A DNA stretch of 64,000 bases from Tetragonia tetragonoides. Taxonomy: Eukaryota > Streptophyta > Magnoliopsida > Caryophyllales > Aizoaceae. The translations under genes were made by a program, and so were the position numbers. The notes below the pieces were generated by a model. The model worked only from the letters and a program-made list of their open reading frames with translations. It was not told where the DNA came from and searched no databases. The DNA lies in the NCBI GenBank assembly GCA_038025085.1, contig CM076142.1, positions 12,064,001-12,128,000 on the forward strand, read 5' to 3'. Positions within the stretch are counted from its first letter, which is position 1; every line of letters begins with the position of its first letter. This document shows positions 1 to 21,600 of this stretch, one piece after another.

Positions 1-904
1 ACATACATTACTGCATGTATATTGCAATCATACTCAGCCTCAAGAATGAAAAAGCCGTTACGTATGATCCCAACAACTTCTAAATAACTGTAAAGCACCT
101 GCATTTTGTTCTTTTACCTTTCCAATTATATTGATCATCGATTAGTATCTAATCTAATTTATAGGATCTCTGACCTCATACTGATCTCTTGATCCTAAGG
201 GTATGTATCTGTATTCCACTTGTGTTGGGATGAGTTTAACTATATATATATATGCATTCATGCATTTCGTAAGCATGCATCATGCATGTGGTTGTTTCTA
301 ATTGGCAGAGCTGAGCACGACTTGTGACGCTTTTTAAATATACTTTATTTATGAGTTTTGTTTAAGTTACTACTTCCTCTGTCCCAATTTGATTGTCCAC
401 TCAATTTGAGGGAGGGAAGATTATATTTATCGCATTGGTAGCTCAATCTTATTTACAAGAGAAATTTGGAGAATGATAGATAAGTTGACCCATCGAGTTG
501 GTAATCCACATTTTTTTTGTATTTATCTTTCTTCTCTATTATCATATATAAAGAGAAAGTGAGTTGCTCACTCAATGAGTCAACCATACATTTCCCGAGA
601 AACTTTGTTCCCTTGTTCAATGATCAATATGAGCTTATATGATGAGTTATGATCGTTATGTTGTCAAAGCGAACAAAACACTTATCCTTGACTCATCATG
701 CAAAGATACATGAAATGGAATAACTACAACAATAAAAAGTGTTCAATAACAATATGATCAGTCATCAGAATCCCTGTAGACCTAATTATATTAAGCTACA
801 TTAATTTTGATGGTTTAAAACATTTTGCAGTTGCATTTGCTATTTTTTACATAAACTATCAAAATGTGTTACCATAAGCTTAGGAGGGAAAAGTTGTTGG
901 TAAC

Positions 905-1190
905 AATTCAATTCTTTTAGAGGCAACATGGCTAAGAGAAGATGTTAGACAAGCTCAATCTTTGTGCTTTAATAATGTAATGATCAAAGACAATAATTTA
1001 TTTGATATTAAATGGTTATGAAATGAATGACATGTTTGGAGAACAGAAAATTCAAATTTTGACACTTATCTTGATCGTTGCTTTTTTTGCAAGAGTTGAA
1101 ATCTTACGTCGTTGTTGTTAGAGAATGAAACGGATTAGCCGATTATTTGGTTACTTGGAGAAATAATTGTGATGATTTAGACATCTAGTT
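905..1190 (+). pseudogene. Decayed non-LTR retrotransposon RNase H-like fragment
   Basis: Two interrupted reading segments resemble the RNase H-like domain at the end of plant LINE polyproteins. The first (920-1021) reads EATWLRE, then QAQSLCFNNVMIKDNN, like the usual pattern of repeated A, A, LGF and NVIIE.D. The second (about 1105-1180) reads VVVRE, a stop, then NGLADYLV, like the conserved V.RE.N..AD.L block. Stops and a frame change show it is dead. The assignment rests on recalled motifs only. Confidence 0.42.
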
Positions 1191-1630
1191 TCATCATTCC
1201 CTCATCATGTTAAAACGTCCCTTTCAATTCGAAAGAATTAATGGAATCATTGAGTTTCTTAGAGCGAGGTCCTTTATTTCAAGTCTTATTTTATCCGTCC
1301 AATATTATTTTTTTAACAAAACCATAGAAGCTGAAACCTAGAAATATGTTGGAAGCAATCTTATCTTGAAGAGCGAAACTCAAAAACATCTCAAATCAAC
1401 CTAAGTTTTAACACTAAAACTAACTTAAACTATGAATATAATAGATATCATATTCCCCCCAACTATTATGGAAGGTTGAATCTCCTTCTTTCTTGTATAA
1501 AATACAAACAAGCAAAAAAGAAAAGAAGATCTAACACTCAATTTAGGAAATAGAGACCTCCATTTCTAATATAAAATGCAGAGGATCCTTGCTCTTATGT
1601 ATTTCTACTATTCTATGAATCTTAAGTGGA

Positions 1631-1712
1631 AATAATTGACCTAAGCATTCAATCACTAAGAAAAAGATCCAAATAATTGACCTAAGCATTCAATCACTAA
1701 GAAAAAGATCCT
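1631..1712. repeat. 41-bp tandem duplication
   Basis: The unit beginning AATAATTGACCTAAGCATTC occurs twice head to tail with a 41-bp period (1631 and 1672). The copies are almost identical, so the duplication is young. No function is implied. Confidence 0.85.
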
Positions 1713-2029
1713 CCTCATAATCAAACGACATCATGCACTTTCTAAAGAATATATACTCATGGGGGGTAGACAAACTTCAAGAGGAGAGATATTGGTGTTA
1801 TGTCATATGATATCATATCATGTACTTTTTTATTTTTGGGTTACAATCATATCATGTACTTTAATACTCCATTTTACTAGTACTTACTATTTTTCATATA
1901 TTCTAATTCACATGAAAGTTTTTGGGGCCCTTGGTGTGGGCTTATAATATAGAATATAATGTAATCCTAATATATTGACAAAAGAAGGCCACATGCACAA
2001 AAGATGGTCAGATACACCAAAATAAAAAC

Positions 2030-2180
2030 AATTTTAGTCAGTTTTGTAAGACCAACTCACAGAAAAATTGAGTCACTTTTTAGTGATATATGAGTCAGTT
2101 ATTAAGAGTAGTGACTCGTATTTTACTAAAAAATAATCGACATCTTACCAAAAGTTACTATAAGATCGTCATAAACAAGT
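2030..2180 (+). repeat. Short dispersed repeat, copy 1 (MITE-like)
   Basis: This stretch resembles the reverse complement of 35540-35700. Shared blocks include AAGTCTTGTG-type sequence versus TTTTGTAAGACC, TATTTTACTAAAAA and CCAAAAGTTAC, in the same order. That indicates two members of one short AT-rich family, probably a non-autonomous DNA element. Terminal repeats and target duplications were not resolved. Confidence 0.45.
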
Positions 2181-3166
2181 TTTTGTGTTGTTACTTATAA
2201 CTATGCGTCAACAATTTTTTCTTTTTTTTGTTGATTTTTTTTTTTTTTTTCGTTTGTTTAATGCAAAAGTTTGATCGTAACACGGCAGCCTAGCTAGCGA
2301 GCGGCGGTGCAAACAACGAATACAAAAATGAAACAAAACAAATTAGGTAGAGTTGTAAAAGGAGAGATTAGAATTAGCAAGAGATCTCTCTCAAAAACAA
2401 AGCAACAAACTTTATGCTTCATTTCATATAATTTCATTTCAAATCTTTGTAAATTTGTCACTCTTTGCTTCAATTTTGGCTCCTAAAACCAGTAGCTGCA
2501 TTGTTGCAGGAAGAGGGTGTGCAAAAAAAATAAAAAATAAAAAGAAAGAAGAAAAACTCAGTTTCTCTCTCTCTTCTCTGTGAAAGGAGAGCAGAGAGAG
2601 AGAGAAGGGGGATTGTGGCTGTGTTGTGTTTTTGGCTCAGTTAACGATTGTTTCAAGACAAACCCAGGTCAGATTTTTGGATTTTCTATAATGGGGTTTT
2701 CTTAGTTTTCCGGGATTTTCAATGTAATATAAGTATTGAGCCCTTCTTTGTCACATTCTGATTCTTATTAAGAGAGTTCTGAGATAAGTTCTGGTTTTTT
2801 TTTGGTTTTTGGTGTTTTCTCTCTCTCTTTCTTCTCTCTTCACATCCCGTGTGAAATAACTGATAAGAATCTGTTTGTTTTTACATGTGCAATGTTTTTG
2901 TTGCCTATCTGTATGAGCTGTCCCCATTTTCTGAGCACAATACCCAGATGGTGAAATGCGGTTAAACATTCATATGATCTCTTGTTTTGTTCGCCTATAT
3001 TCTTCATCTCACCGACTCACACTTTTGATCCCAAATTTCATTGCTTTGAGGGGCCAATTTTGCCAAGTCTTAAGGGGTTATAATATATAATCTCAGTTTG
3101 GTTGGTTAACTCAAAAAAATTCCCACTTTGATTAATCCCAATACTACTACTGCAGCAGTGTCATTT

Positions 3167-13056
<9,890 letters not shown>

Positions 13057-13939
13057 TCTGGTGACATACAAGCAAAACTCCAACAAAAGAAGGAACCTGT
13101 TCCAATGCAGGTCACCCCTGAAGGGGAAGCAGGTTATTGCAGCTCCTGTTGAGCTGTAGCCATCGGCCAACAAACAAGTGATAGAGAGAGGAAAACTCGC
13201 AACGCATGATCCCAAAATGAGGATCGAGTATTCGCAATTCGGTTTTCAAGCGACCAGAGGGTTCTGTCTTTAAGACGGGTGTCTTGTCTGGGGATTTCTT
13301 CACGTTCAAAAGCCTATGAAAGATGAGGATGATCAGGTGTCGATGAGAATATCCATCCAAACCCAAAGAGAGGCAATGGGAGAAGAGTGGTTTCGTATAC
13401 GACTACGAGGCATCCCATCCAACATTGTGGTAGATGTCACTATCTTGATCTGTTTGTGTATGTAAAGCCTTAAGATCATTGTTAATTCCACCATTCCTGT
13501 AAAAGACTGGTGCCTCTGTAATTTTGGTAGAGCTTAGTTCTTCCTAGTGATAATTTCTCCACTAATTGTTTTCTGCACTAGAATGTTAATCTTTTCATTT
13601 TACTCATTTCCACAATGTCAATCTAAGAAATGAAGAATCGAAGAAATACAAAAATGTATTTGAAGAATATTTAAGAAACTAAAAAGGTAAGTTGCAGAGC
13701 TGTTCAATTCATTGGCAATAAGTTATCTAGTAATCTTAGACTCCACTCCCAATTTTCTTTTCAAATTAATTTCGATCCCCCGCCAAAAGTATAAACGGAC
13801 AATAACTAATGAAAGGGGAAAAAGAAAAATACAAATTTAACCAACAAATAAAATCGAAACCTATACATAAGTAACATTGTAATTCGTACATTGCATTTGC
13901 ACAAAAATATTTTCTGCATTAAAGAGATTTTCAGCCCGT
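13057..13939. other. ABCC5 3' region
   Basis: The first few hundred bases after the ABCC5 stop are probably 3' UTR. The remainder is AT-rich with no ORF or element I recognise, up to the inverted-repeat element starting at 13940. No polyadenylation site could be fixed. Confidence 0.5.
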
Positions 13940-14141
13940 CTTGGGTGGACTTAGTCCACCATAGACCAAGGACTAAGTTGCAATTAATTTAGAGACGCGC
14001 GCGTAATTACTGAAAAGTTGGGGGACGAAATTGAATTTTTTTTTTTTTAACCTCCTCCCCCTTTATTATTCCTCCTGCTTTAATTTGCAAAACAGAACGC
14101 TTCTTTTTCTCGCTCTCTTCCCTGCAAAAACGTCATTGAAG

Positions 14142-14289
14142 ATGGCTGAAGATGGAAACAACGCCATTGAAGATGGAGAACAATTTGAAGATGGAGAACC
14201 AATTGAAGATGCAGAAACGATTGAAGATGGAGAAGATGCAACAATCATTGGCAACAGCTTTGTTAATGTGGCATTGTTCAATTTTAATG
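14142..14289 (+). CDS. Putative first exon of an unknown acidic-repeat protein
   Basis: The ATG opens a 49-codon segment with a degenerate acidic repeat (IEDGE, FEDGE, IEDAE, IEDGE). It ends at a plausible GTAATT donor. The CT-rich stretch before it fits a plant 5' leader. Later exon-like pieces (about 14985-15031 and 15087-15210) have splice-like borders, but I could not join them into one convincing frame. The gene belongs to the inverted-repeat element and I do not recognise the protein. It may be a captured host fragment or an element-specific gene. Confidence 0.35.
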
Positions 14290-15703
14290 GTAATTTTGGA
14301 TTTGCTTTGATTTTCGATTTAAAATTTCTGATTTGTCTTTCGATTATTTTCATTAATATATATTAACATTGATTCTATTGAATTGCGAATGGATAAATAT
14401 CACAAATTTGTGTCGATTTAGGGTTGGGGGTGGCTCTAGTATGATTTAGGGTCTGTGGGTGGATTTGCTTCTAGCTAGTTGATTTTTTTTTGATCTTCTA
14501 GCTAGATATCATATAATGAATAATATCGATTATAATAAATCCAATTTTGTGCTTGATATATGGTTTATGATTTTGATGTATGCAACTCAAGGGGTGGCTC
14601 ATGTTGATTTCAAACTACAATGCTCCACCATGTCCTTTGTGTTTTGGTGAATGGTGCTTGAAGGTACTATAGTTGCATGCCCTCTGGAAAGACATTAGAG
14701 TATGTTGGTGTTCTTTTTTTTGGAGCCACCCCCTTCACCACATGGAGCCACCCCCTGATATCACTGGTAGCCACCTCTTGCTTCATATACAACCACCCCT
14801 GATATCAACCATAGTAAGATCAAAGGAATAATGCTGAACTCTAATACCATATTTTGGGTTAATTTTGTCTTTATAATATGTAAGCAACCTTTTGGTGTCT
14901 TTACTTTTGATTTATAGTACTCAGCTTGGTGTTTTGTGTGTATTGGAGTTGATGTAAACGTTAAAACCTATCAGCCCTTCACATTACATGAGAAGTACTA
15001 GTAAAAGAGAAAGAAGAGAAGAAAGAGGTAAATATGATTCAGCTATTGTATTTTGTGTTGTGTGTGGAGGTTGTAGCATTTTTAGGTTGGTGAAGATAGG
15101 GTCATTAAGAAAGCTGGTAATGAAGGGGTTGGATCATGTGAAGATGGGGAAAGGCCCAGCTACTGTGAAGACAATTGCTGGAACAATGTCTGTGATTTTG
15201 CTATCTAGTTTATGAACATTGACAAGATCCAGAATAAAGGTTCTAAGCTTGGTAATATGTCTCGTATGGATCAAGTTCTCTGGAGGACCCACTTACCTGA
15301 GGCTTCACTTGTGGGTATGACCTCTTTCTATCTTTCTCTCTTCACCTCCACCTCTTAATGAGATAATGTAGTTGCTGCACTTGTTGACAACAACCTGATA
15401 ATATTGCGTTATGTTGCTCTAACAGTATGTGAGCTAATATGCCTTCGAGATTGTAAGGTTTATGTGATGGTGTTTTCTCAGTAGATTGCAATAGTCATAA
15501 AGTAGCTATAAGTTCAAGAGTTTGTGGTGTTTTTCTTAGGATTGGTGCAAAGGTCATTGTAAAATAATGGGTGAAGAGGATGATTTTGATGGAGAATAGA
15601 TGCCTTGGGTTGAAGTACTCGTCCCTTTTTCTTTTCTTTTTTTGCTATTCATTTATTGATAATGACTTGGGCAATTGTTTTTATACAAAGTAAGCAGGGA
15701 GGA

Positions 15704-15775
15704 AGTCTATTAGCTCAAATGGTAGAGCATGTGCATTTATACAGCACACATGTAGGTTCAAATCCTACATAGACT
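15704..15775 (+). tRNA. tRNA-like sequence (probably not a working tRNA)
   Basis: The 72-nt sequence has a perfect 7-bp acceptor stem (AGTCTAT with ATAGACT), a D arm (GCTC with GAGC around AAATGGTA) and a perfect T arm (GTAGG, TTCAAAT, CCTAC). A run of T that could end polymerase III transcription follows. The anticodon arm is abnormal. In standard numbering the stem mispairs and the anticodon would be TTA, which reads the stop codon UAA. Alternatively TGTGC pairs with GCACA around a 9-nt loop. It lies inside the 13940-18300 element and pairs in style with the opposite-strand copy at 16161. Confidence 0.5.
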
Positions 15776-15888
15776 TTTTTAGACTTGGAAGTGACTTTGA
15801 AATAATATTAGGGCGGCTGTGATAAAAGAGCGGGGATGACTCCTTTTGCATTCGGGGTGACTTTGATATAAGATAGGGGGTGACTCTG

Positions 15889-16122
15889 ATAGGGGTGACT
15901 CCGCACATTATACAGGGGTGGCTCCGCACATAATACAGGGGTGGCTCCACACATGATACAAGGGTGGCTCTACACATAATACAGGGGTGGCTCCACACAT
16001 AATACAGGGTGTGCGGACTACACATAATACAGGGGTGGCTCCACACATAATACAGGGTGGCTCAGCACATTATACAGGGGTGACTCCACACATAATACAG
16101 GGGTGGCTCCACACATAATACA
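15889..16122 (+). repeat. About ten tandem copies of a 23-bp repeat
   Basis: The unit is close to AGGGGTGGCTCCACACATAA followed by TAC. It recurs about ten times with small changes (GTGACT for GTGGCT, CGCACA for CACACA, CATTATAC for CATAATAC). Looser copies of GGGGTGACT extend the array to the left from about 15825. It fills the space between the two tRNA-like sequences. Confidence 0.9.
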
Positions 16123-16160
16123 GAAGGGTGAGTACATTAAAAAAAAGTTAAGAGTTACAA

Positions 16161-16235
16161 AGCCTACATGGGATTCGAACCCACATCTTTTTGTACAACA
16201 AGTAGCACAATGCTCTACCATTGAGCTAATAGGCT
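16161..16235 (-). tRNA. Second tRNA-like sequence, inverted
   Basis: On the - strand this 75-nt sequence has an acceptor stem AGCCTAT with GTAGGCT (one G-T pair), the same TATTAGCTCAATGGTAGAGC D-arm region as the copy at 15704, and a T arm GTGGG, TTCGAAT, CCCAT. The A and B boxes are intact. The anticodon arm is poor: TTGTG and the standard partner do not pair, although TTGT and ACAA could close a large loop. It is probably a tRNA-derived part of the element. A working tRNA is not excluded. Confidence 0.45.
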
Positions 16236-18642
16236 TCAACAAAGAAAACTGTCATAACTAATAGTACATGCAAAAACTAAGCACTTTCTCAATATGTTTT
16301 TGGTTTGCAAAATATCAAGCACTCTAATCATAGCGTGAAAGGCCTCGAACAAAGTATTGTTACACAAACAAGTATATATCAGAAGAACTATATATCAAGC
16401 AGCTACACAGTCAAGCAAAGATATGACATGTGAGGCTATGAGGTTGCATAACTTACAAGCACTTTCATACCCGAAATATAAAATGTAACTTCACTAAGCC
16501 AACTTCTTCTCTAATTTTTTGTTCCCCTGGTATTCTATGACCACCTGCCAGTCTCATTTGGTGTTTGGTGTTGATCTTTATAAGATTCTGACGCTGCTTC
16601 TTTGCAACCTTACTTTTGGTGGGTGTTGCTTGATATGCTCTACGATCGTGCTAATAGGCTTAAACAAAGCAATTTTTCATAACAAATAGCACACACCAAG
16701 ATAATTGGCAAGAACATAACCTTTTGTCACAAACTAGCAAACTTGATTGGCTAAAGAATAACTTATTTGTCATAGCCATCCTGCGAGCTAAAGAATAAGC
16801 AGCCTCTACAACTTGATGCTTGTAGGGTTTTTGGTTTGACATTTGAAACCTGAGCTTCTTTTTTGGAGATCTTCCTTAGAGCATGTAGGTGAGGAATGTT
16901 CTAAACATTGAGAAGATCTCCCAATTAATGGGTTGTACGTACCTTTGTATGATACTAATAAAGAATCAGTGGCCTTGCAATTTTCTTGCAAATTTGATTT
17001 ACTATACTACATCAACTTGTATAGTAAATACACAAGTAATTATTATGGTCTTCCTGTTAGCTAGCCATGTTAACTTTAATTATATCCATGGCAATCTTAT
17101 TGGGTGAAGAATTCATGACAAACTACATATGTTTAAGCATTCTAGTTTATGAAGTCTCTAAGATGCTGCATCTGAGATTTGTGTACATACATCACCTTTT
17201 CCACCTCTTATTCATCCCAAAAAAGAAGTCAAAGCTACCCTTCACTATTGTGAATTTTAAAGTGGAATAACCAAAAGCAAATCTTTAACTATTTTCCACC
17301 CCAAATAGCCAAACAGCACATCCATTATGCAGCAAAGTTTCATGCACGAAAAGCAAAGCTTAATGCTCCAATTATATACTACTCATGTCTAATTGTAGGC
17401 ATACTGATGAACACAAGACAGAAAACACACTTCAAAATGAATCCCAAGAAAAAGCTATAACACCCGCGCCCCCATGCTCAAGTGAATCCCAAGTTAAAAA
17501 GCTGTAACATCCCCACCCCCCATGCTCAATTACCCAAATTGCCTCAACATTATTGTATACCATTAAGGATTTGACAGTTTAAAGAAAAAGATAGGCAACA
17601 ACAAAAGCAATGTCAAATGGATAAAATTATATCTATTGAACTAACAAAACCATCCCCCCAAAGCACCTGAAGCCACCCCCACACAGCACTTGAAGCCACC
17701 CTCCTACATTGCTTGAAGCCACCCCCTGATTGAAATTTGAGACTGCCCCTAAAATACCTCAACAAACACACACAACAAAAAGAAAAGGAAATTAAAAAGG
17801 CTCACTTACCACTTCTATTTTCTTCTCTTCTGGAGCAATCAGAGGCCTCTTAAGTTGTCCATTCCTCTTACCCTATCAATTGAATTGATTGAAGATTAGC
17901 AAAAACTATAACAATTATATACTCCAGATAAATACTTCATAATTTGACACGATTGTCTCTAACATAGGATTCAAGTGCATACTACAGAAATAATTCATAA
18001 CTTGACACGATTTTTCTCATTCATCATTATTCTAATCGAATAAAAAGCAAAGTTTTGGGGCAATCAATCAAATTAGGGTTTTTGTTACCTTATCAATTGT
18101 ATCGATTACAGATGGAGAGCGAAGGAGAAGGAGAGAACAGATGAAGAGCGAAGGAGAAGGAGAGAGATGAGCGCTAATGCTTAATCACTGCAGGAACGCG
18201 ATTTAATTTATCATCAGCTTAATAATTTGCAATTAGACCCCCGCCTTTAAAAGCTATTGCATCTTAGAACTTAGTCCACCATGGACTAAGTCTATACAAG
18301 ATTTCGTATTTGAAAAATATTAACTTAAAAATGTTTGGGTTTAACAATTTAGCATTTACATTAAGCAGTTGCGTATTTATTTATAGCCGATGGAGTACTA
18401 GATGTGAAAATTTCCGGGTCGGGTCAGTTTGACCTTTACTGAGAGGATCAAAGGACCATAACTCATAGGCCATAGGCCATCCAGCCATAATTTGGCCCAT
18501 ATGATTGTATGAATGTATATTGGTTCGGGTTTGTACCATGTCCAATTGTCCAGTCACCTCTCCCTCTCTCTCCTCTTTCCTTTGCCCAGTGACCATTACC
18601 AGCAATATCTCTCTCTCTCTCTTTCTCTCTCATCAAAGAAAG

Positions 18643-21600
18643 ATGCAGGCCATTTCGAGGCGATTAACGCACCAATCTTTGAAGGCATCACCTTCAATCT
18701 CATCTCTCAAATCACTTTACCCCATTTATGACTCTCGTAATCTCTCTCTCTCTCTCTCTCCCTCGCTTCTGTTTGAATGATATATTTCTCTCTTATCGCA
18801 TTTTTAGGGTTTTTAGCAATGCCTAATTTCGCATTTTTTATTGATATTTTGTGGTGTTAGGTTATGGAATTGATCAGCAGAGATATGGATCTAGTTTGGC
18901 TACCAAAGGTGTTGGTCACCTAGTTCGCAAGGGTACTGGTGGAAGATCTTCCGTCAGGTAAAAATAAAAATCTTAACTTTGTTTGGGTATCAAGTTATAA
19001 GTAGTTTTGCTGTATGTAAAGTTTTTTTAGGAGTTTCAGTTTGATTTGTTTTAGCTCAATGTGGTTATATGATTGTTTGATTTGTGGTTGACTGTTTGTT
19101 AGGATTTGCTTATGGGCTTGGATTTTTTATTGGATTAGTAATTTCATATTTGTTAATCTATTTAGTTGCTATTTCATAAATTGTGTCAATGTTTTGCTGC
19201 CTGTTATGATTCTTAGTAATTCAATCAATCCCTTAGTACTGACCTGCTTCAGCTTAGTTTTCTTCAGTGCCATCAAAACTCAAATTTAAGAAAATGGTTA
19301 CTATTCTATTGTGGCCCGTGTTAGGCTATTGTCTAGTTGGGTCTTGGGTGGGGCTTTAGATGCATCATGTATGCATGCAATGCAACTTTACCTCTGTTAA
19401 TATAGTCTGTTAGACACAACCTTTTCTTAAAAAGCGTCAATTGGCCTGTTAGTTCTACTTCACAAGGAACATGAACTTCAGAGTTCAGACAGCTGAATTG
19501 AGTTGATTGTTTCTAATGTTATCCGAAGCTGAAAGATAGCGACTTTAGTAATTTAAGTTAGTTTGGCATAGTCCAACCTCTATAACGTCTAAAGAGAAAC
19601 ATGGATATCCCGTGATTAGAGCTAGTGGATATCTATCTTAGCTATAGTCAATTCCGTAGTATTGAACTGTTTCAACTAAGTTTTCTTTAGTGCCATTAAA
19701 ATTTGAATCACAAGAAAATGGTGGCATAAGAGAAACTGAGCCGAGAGTTCTTGTTACTATTCCGTTGAGGCTCCTTCAGGTTCTTGTCTAGTTGGGAGGG
19801 GTTTTACATGTATGCATGCAATGCAACCTTACCTTCGAGATGCTGTTTGACACACCCTTTTTTGGAAAAGCATCATTTGGGGCCTATTACTTCAACTTCT
19901 CAAGGATCATGAAGTAGAGACAGCTGAATGAACTGTTTAGTTTTATACTCCCTCCGTCCCACGAAGATCGTTCCATTTAAAAATGTCACATGTTTAAGTG
20001 AATTGAACAATTGCATGTAGGTGTCTAAATTACCCTTGCTTTAGGTGGGTTTTCCATGTGGGTTTTGAAATATTGCTTTTCAAGGGGGGGTTGTGAATGG
20101 TATTGTAGTCAATTGCACATACAAAAGTTTCCTTAAAAAGAAGGAAAGATCAATGTGGGGTAGAAGGAGTGTGTAGTTATCTGAAGCTGAAAGAAAGTAA
20201 CATTAGTAATTTAAGCTAGTTGGTGATGTCCAAACTCTAAAGGATCTCAAATGAAAAATAGATATTCAGTGATTTGAGCTAGTGGATATCTAGCCTTAAA
20301 AAATCTCATGACTATATCTTTCACCCTATGTAGTTCAACCTTTAAATGTGGCAAGATGCCCTATTACACAGGTTGTTTGTGCTTGTATCCAAATTAAGTA
20401 ACTAGTTTGCTCTTGAGGACGTCTTGTTCTCTTTCTGTATACTCGATTTGATTATTATAAATACTTATCTAAAACAATAAATCATCAATAAAAAAAAGAA
20501 TGCTTAATGCGTAGATAGAGAAACATGTGGAGAGGTGCACAGATCAACGGAAACTATTATGACAAAGTGTGATATAAACTTAACTGTGGCTGGATGGAGC
20601 AGCCTTTGGTCAAATCTTTTCTTGTCTGGTTAATTTCTCATTTAAGGTGTGTCTTTAGGCAGCTAGACTTATACCACAGTTTTGTTTATATTTGTGCCAA
20701 AGATCTGAATATGGAAGTGATCAATTTTGATGGCATCAGACAATATGTATCAGCTAAAGTTATTGAGACTCGTGCTTCTAATAATTAGGATGTAACATTT
20801 GAGTGAAGTTTATGTTGAGCCGCTTAGTTAATCAAGTTTGGTTATCTATGTAACATTGTTAAACTGTTGTGTCTTGCAGTGGCATTGTTGCTACAGTATT
20901 TGGAGCAACGGGGTTTCTTGGACGTTATGTTGTACAGCAGCTTGGTTAGTCAAGTGCCATTTCTTTTCTTAAATTATATTCCTTCATGGTCTCTGACTTC
21001 TACATTGTCCTAGCCGTATCTTTTGTCTCAATTATTTATAAAAAAAGAGTTACCTTGTGTCTTGGTTGATTATAATTATAGTTGACCTATAATATTTAGT
21101 TTTGACTTGGAGGGTAGTAAGGCTTCTTTTACTTTTTACTTTCCAGTATGTATTGTTTATTTTATGACAACAATTTAGTCTGTTGCAGCTAAAATGGGTT
21201 CTCAAGTTTTGGTTCCTTTCCGAGGGTCCGAGGATTCTCCTCGCCATCTCAAATTGATGGGTGATCTGGGGCAGGTAACTTTTTAGAGTGTCATCTGAGT
21301 ATTTACTCTGATAGCTAGTATAACTGTAGATTTCTCATTTAAATATTTTTCCAAGTAGATTGTGCCAATGAAGTATGACCCAAGAGATGAAAACTCAATC
21401 AAGGCAGTGATGGCGAAAGCTAACGTTGTCATCAATCTTATCGGTATCATTCTTCACTTGGACATTGTCTATAATTTTGAAATTTGGGAGGCCCTAAGAT
21501 ATCTGATCAATTGTGCTCTTGGACAGGCAGGGAATACGAGACAAGAAACTACAGCTTTGAGGAAGTGAACCACCATATGGCTGAACAACTTGCTATGGTT

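Larger units (their letters stand above)
1..3166. other. Upstream intergenic DNA and ABCC5 5' region
   Basis: No intact gene is visible. The stretch is AT-rich. It holds a decayed LINE-like fragment (905-1190), a 41-bp tandem duplication (1631-1712) and a short dispersed repeat (2030-2180). From about 2340 to 3166 the DNA looks like the promoter and 5' leader of ABCC5, with CT- and GA-rich tracts at 2565-2610 and 2816-2840. The transcription start cannot be fixed by eye. A small ORF at 1759-1947 has no recognisable similarity and is not annotated. Confidence 0.6.
13940..18300. mobile_element. Unclassified 4.4 kb inverted-repeat element with tRNA-like sequences
   Basis: The left end reads CTTGGGTGGACTTAGTCC. 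The right end, read on the opposite strand, begins CTTGTATAGACTTAGTCC. GGACTAAGTT then recurs just inside both ends, so the termini are double inverted repeats. The interior has a plausible first exon (14142-14289), exon-like coding on the - strand (about 17813-17875, with a GTAAGT donor), two tRNA-like sequences facing opposite ways and a 23-bp tandem array between them. The motif GGGGTGGCTC, or its complement GAGCCACCCC, recurs across the element, for example near 14425, 14595, 14725 and 17675. I see no transposase. A clear target duplication was not found, so the exact ends are provisional. Confidence 0.6.

Noticed and set aside
371..620. Stowaway MITE starting at CTTCCTCTGTCCCAATTTG
   Set aside because: The left end looks right, but no matching inverted right end with a TA duplication was found.
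1759..1947. 62-aa ORF upstream of ABCC5
   Set aside because: No recognisable motif, AT-rich, and surrounded by non-coding DNA.
14031..14366. 111-aa ORF starting upstream of the acidic repeat
   Set aside because: Its start is not an ATG with context, and it reads through a likely splice donor at 14290. Only the part from 14142 was kept as an exon.
15889..16122. CRISPR-like appearance of the array
   Set aside because: The repeats are contiguous without spacers, and the genome is a plant nuclear one.
15765..16242. ORFs rich in CIMCG-type repeats on the - strand
   Set aside because: They are translations of the 23-bp tandem array, not proteins.
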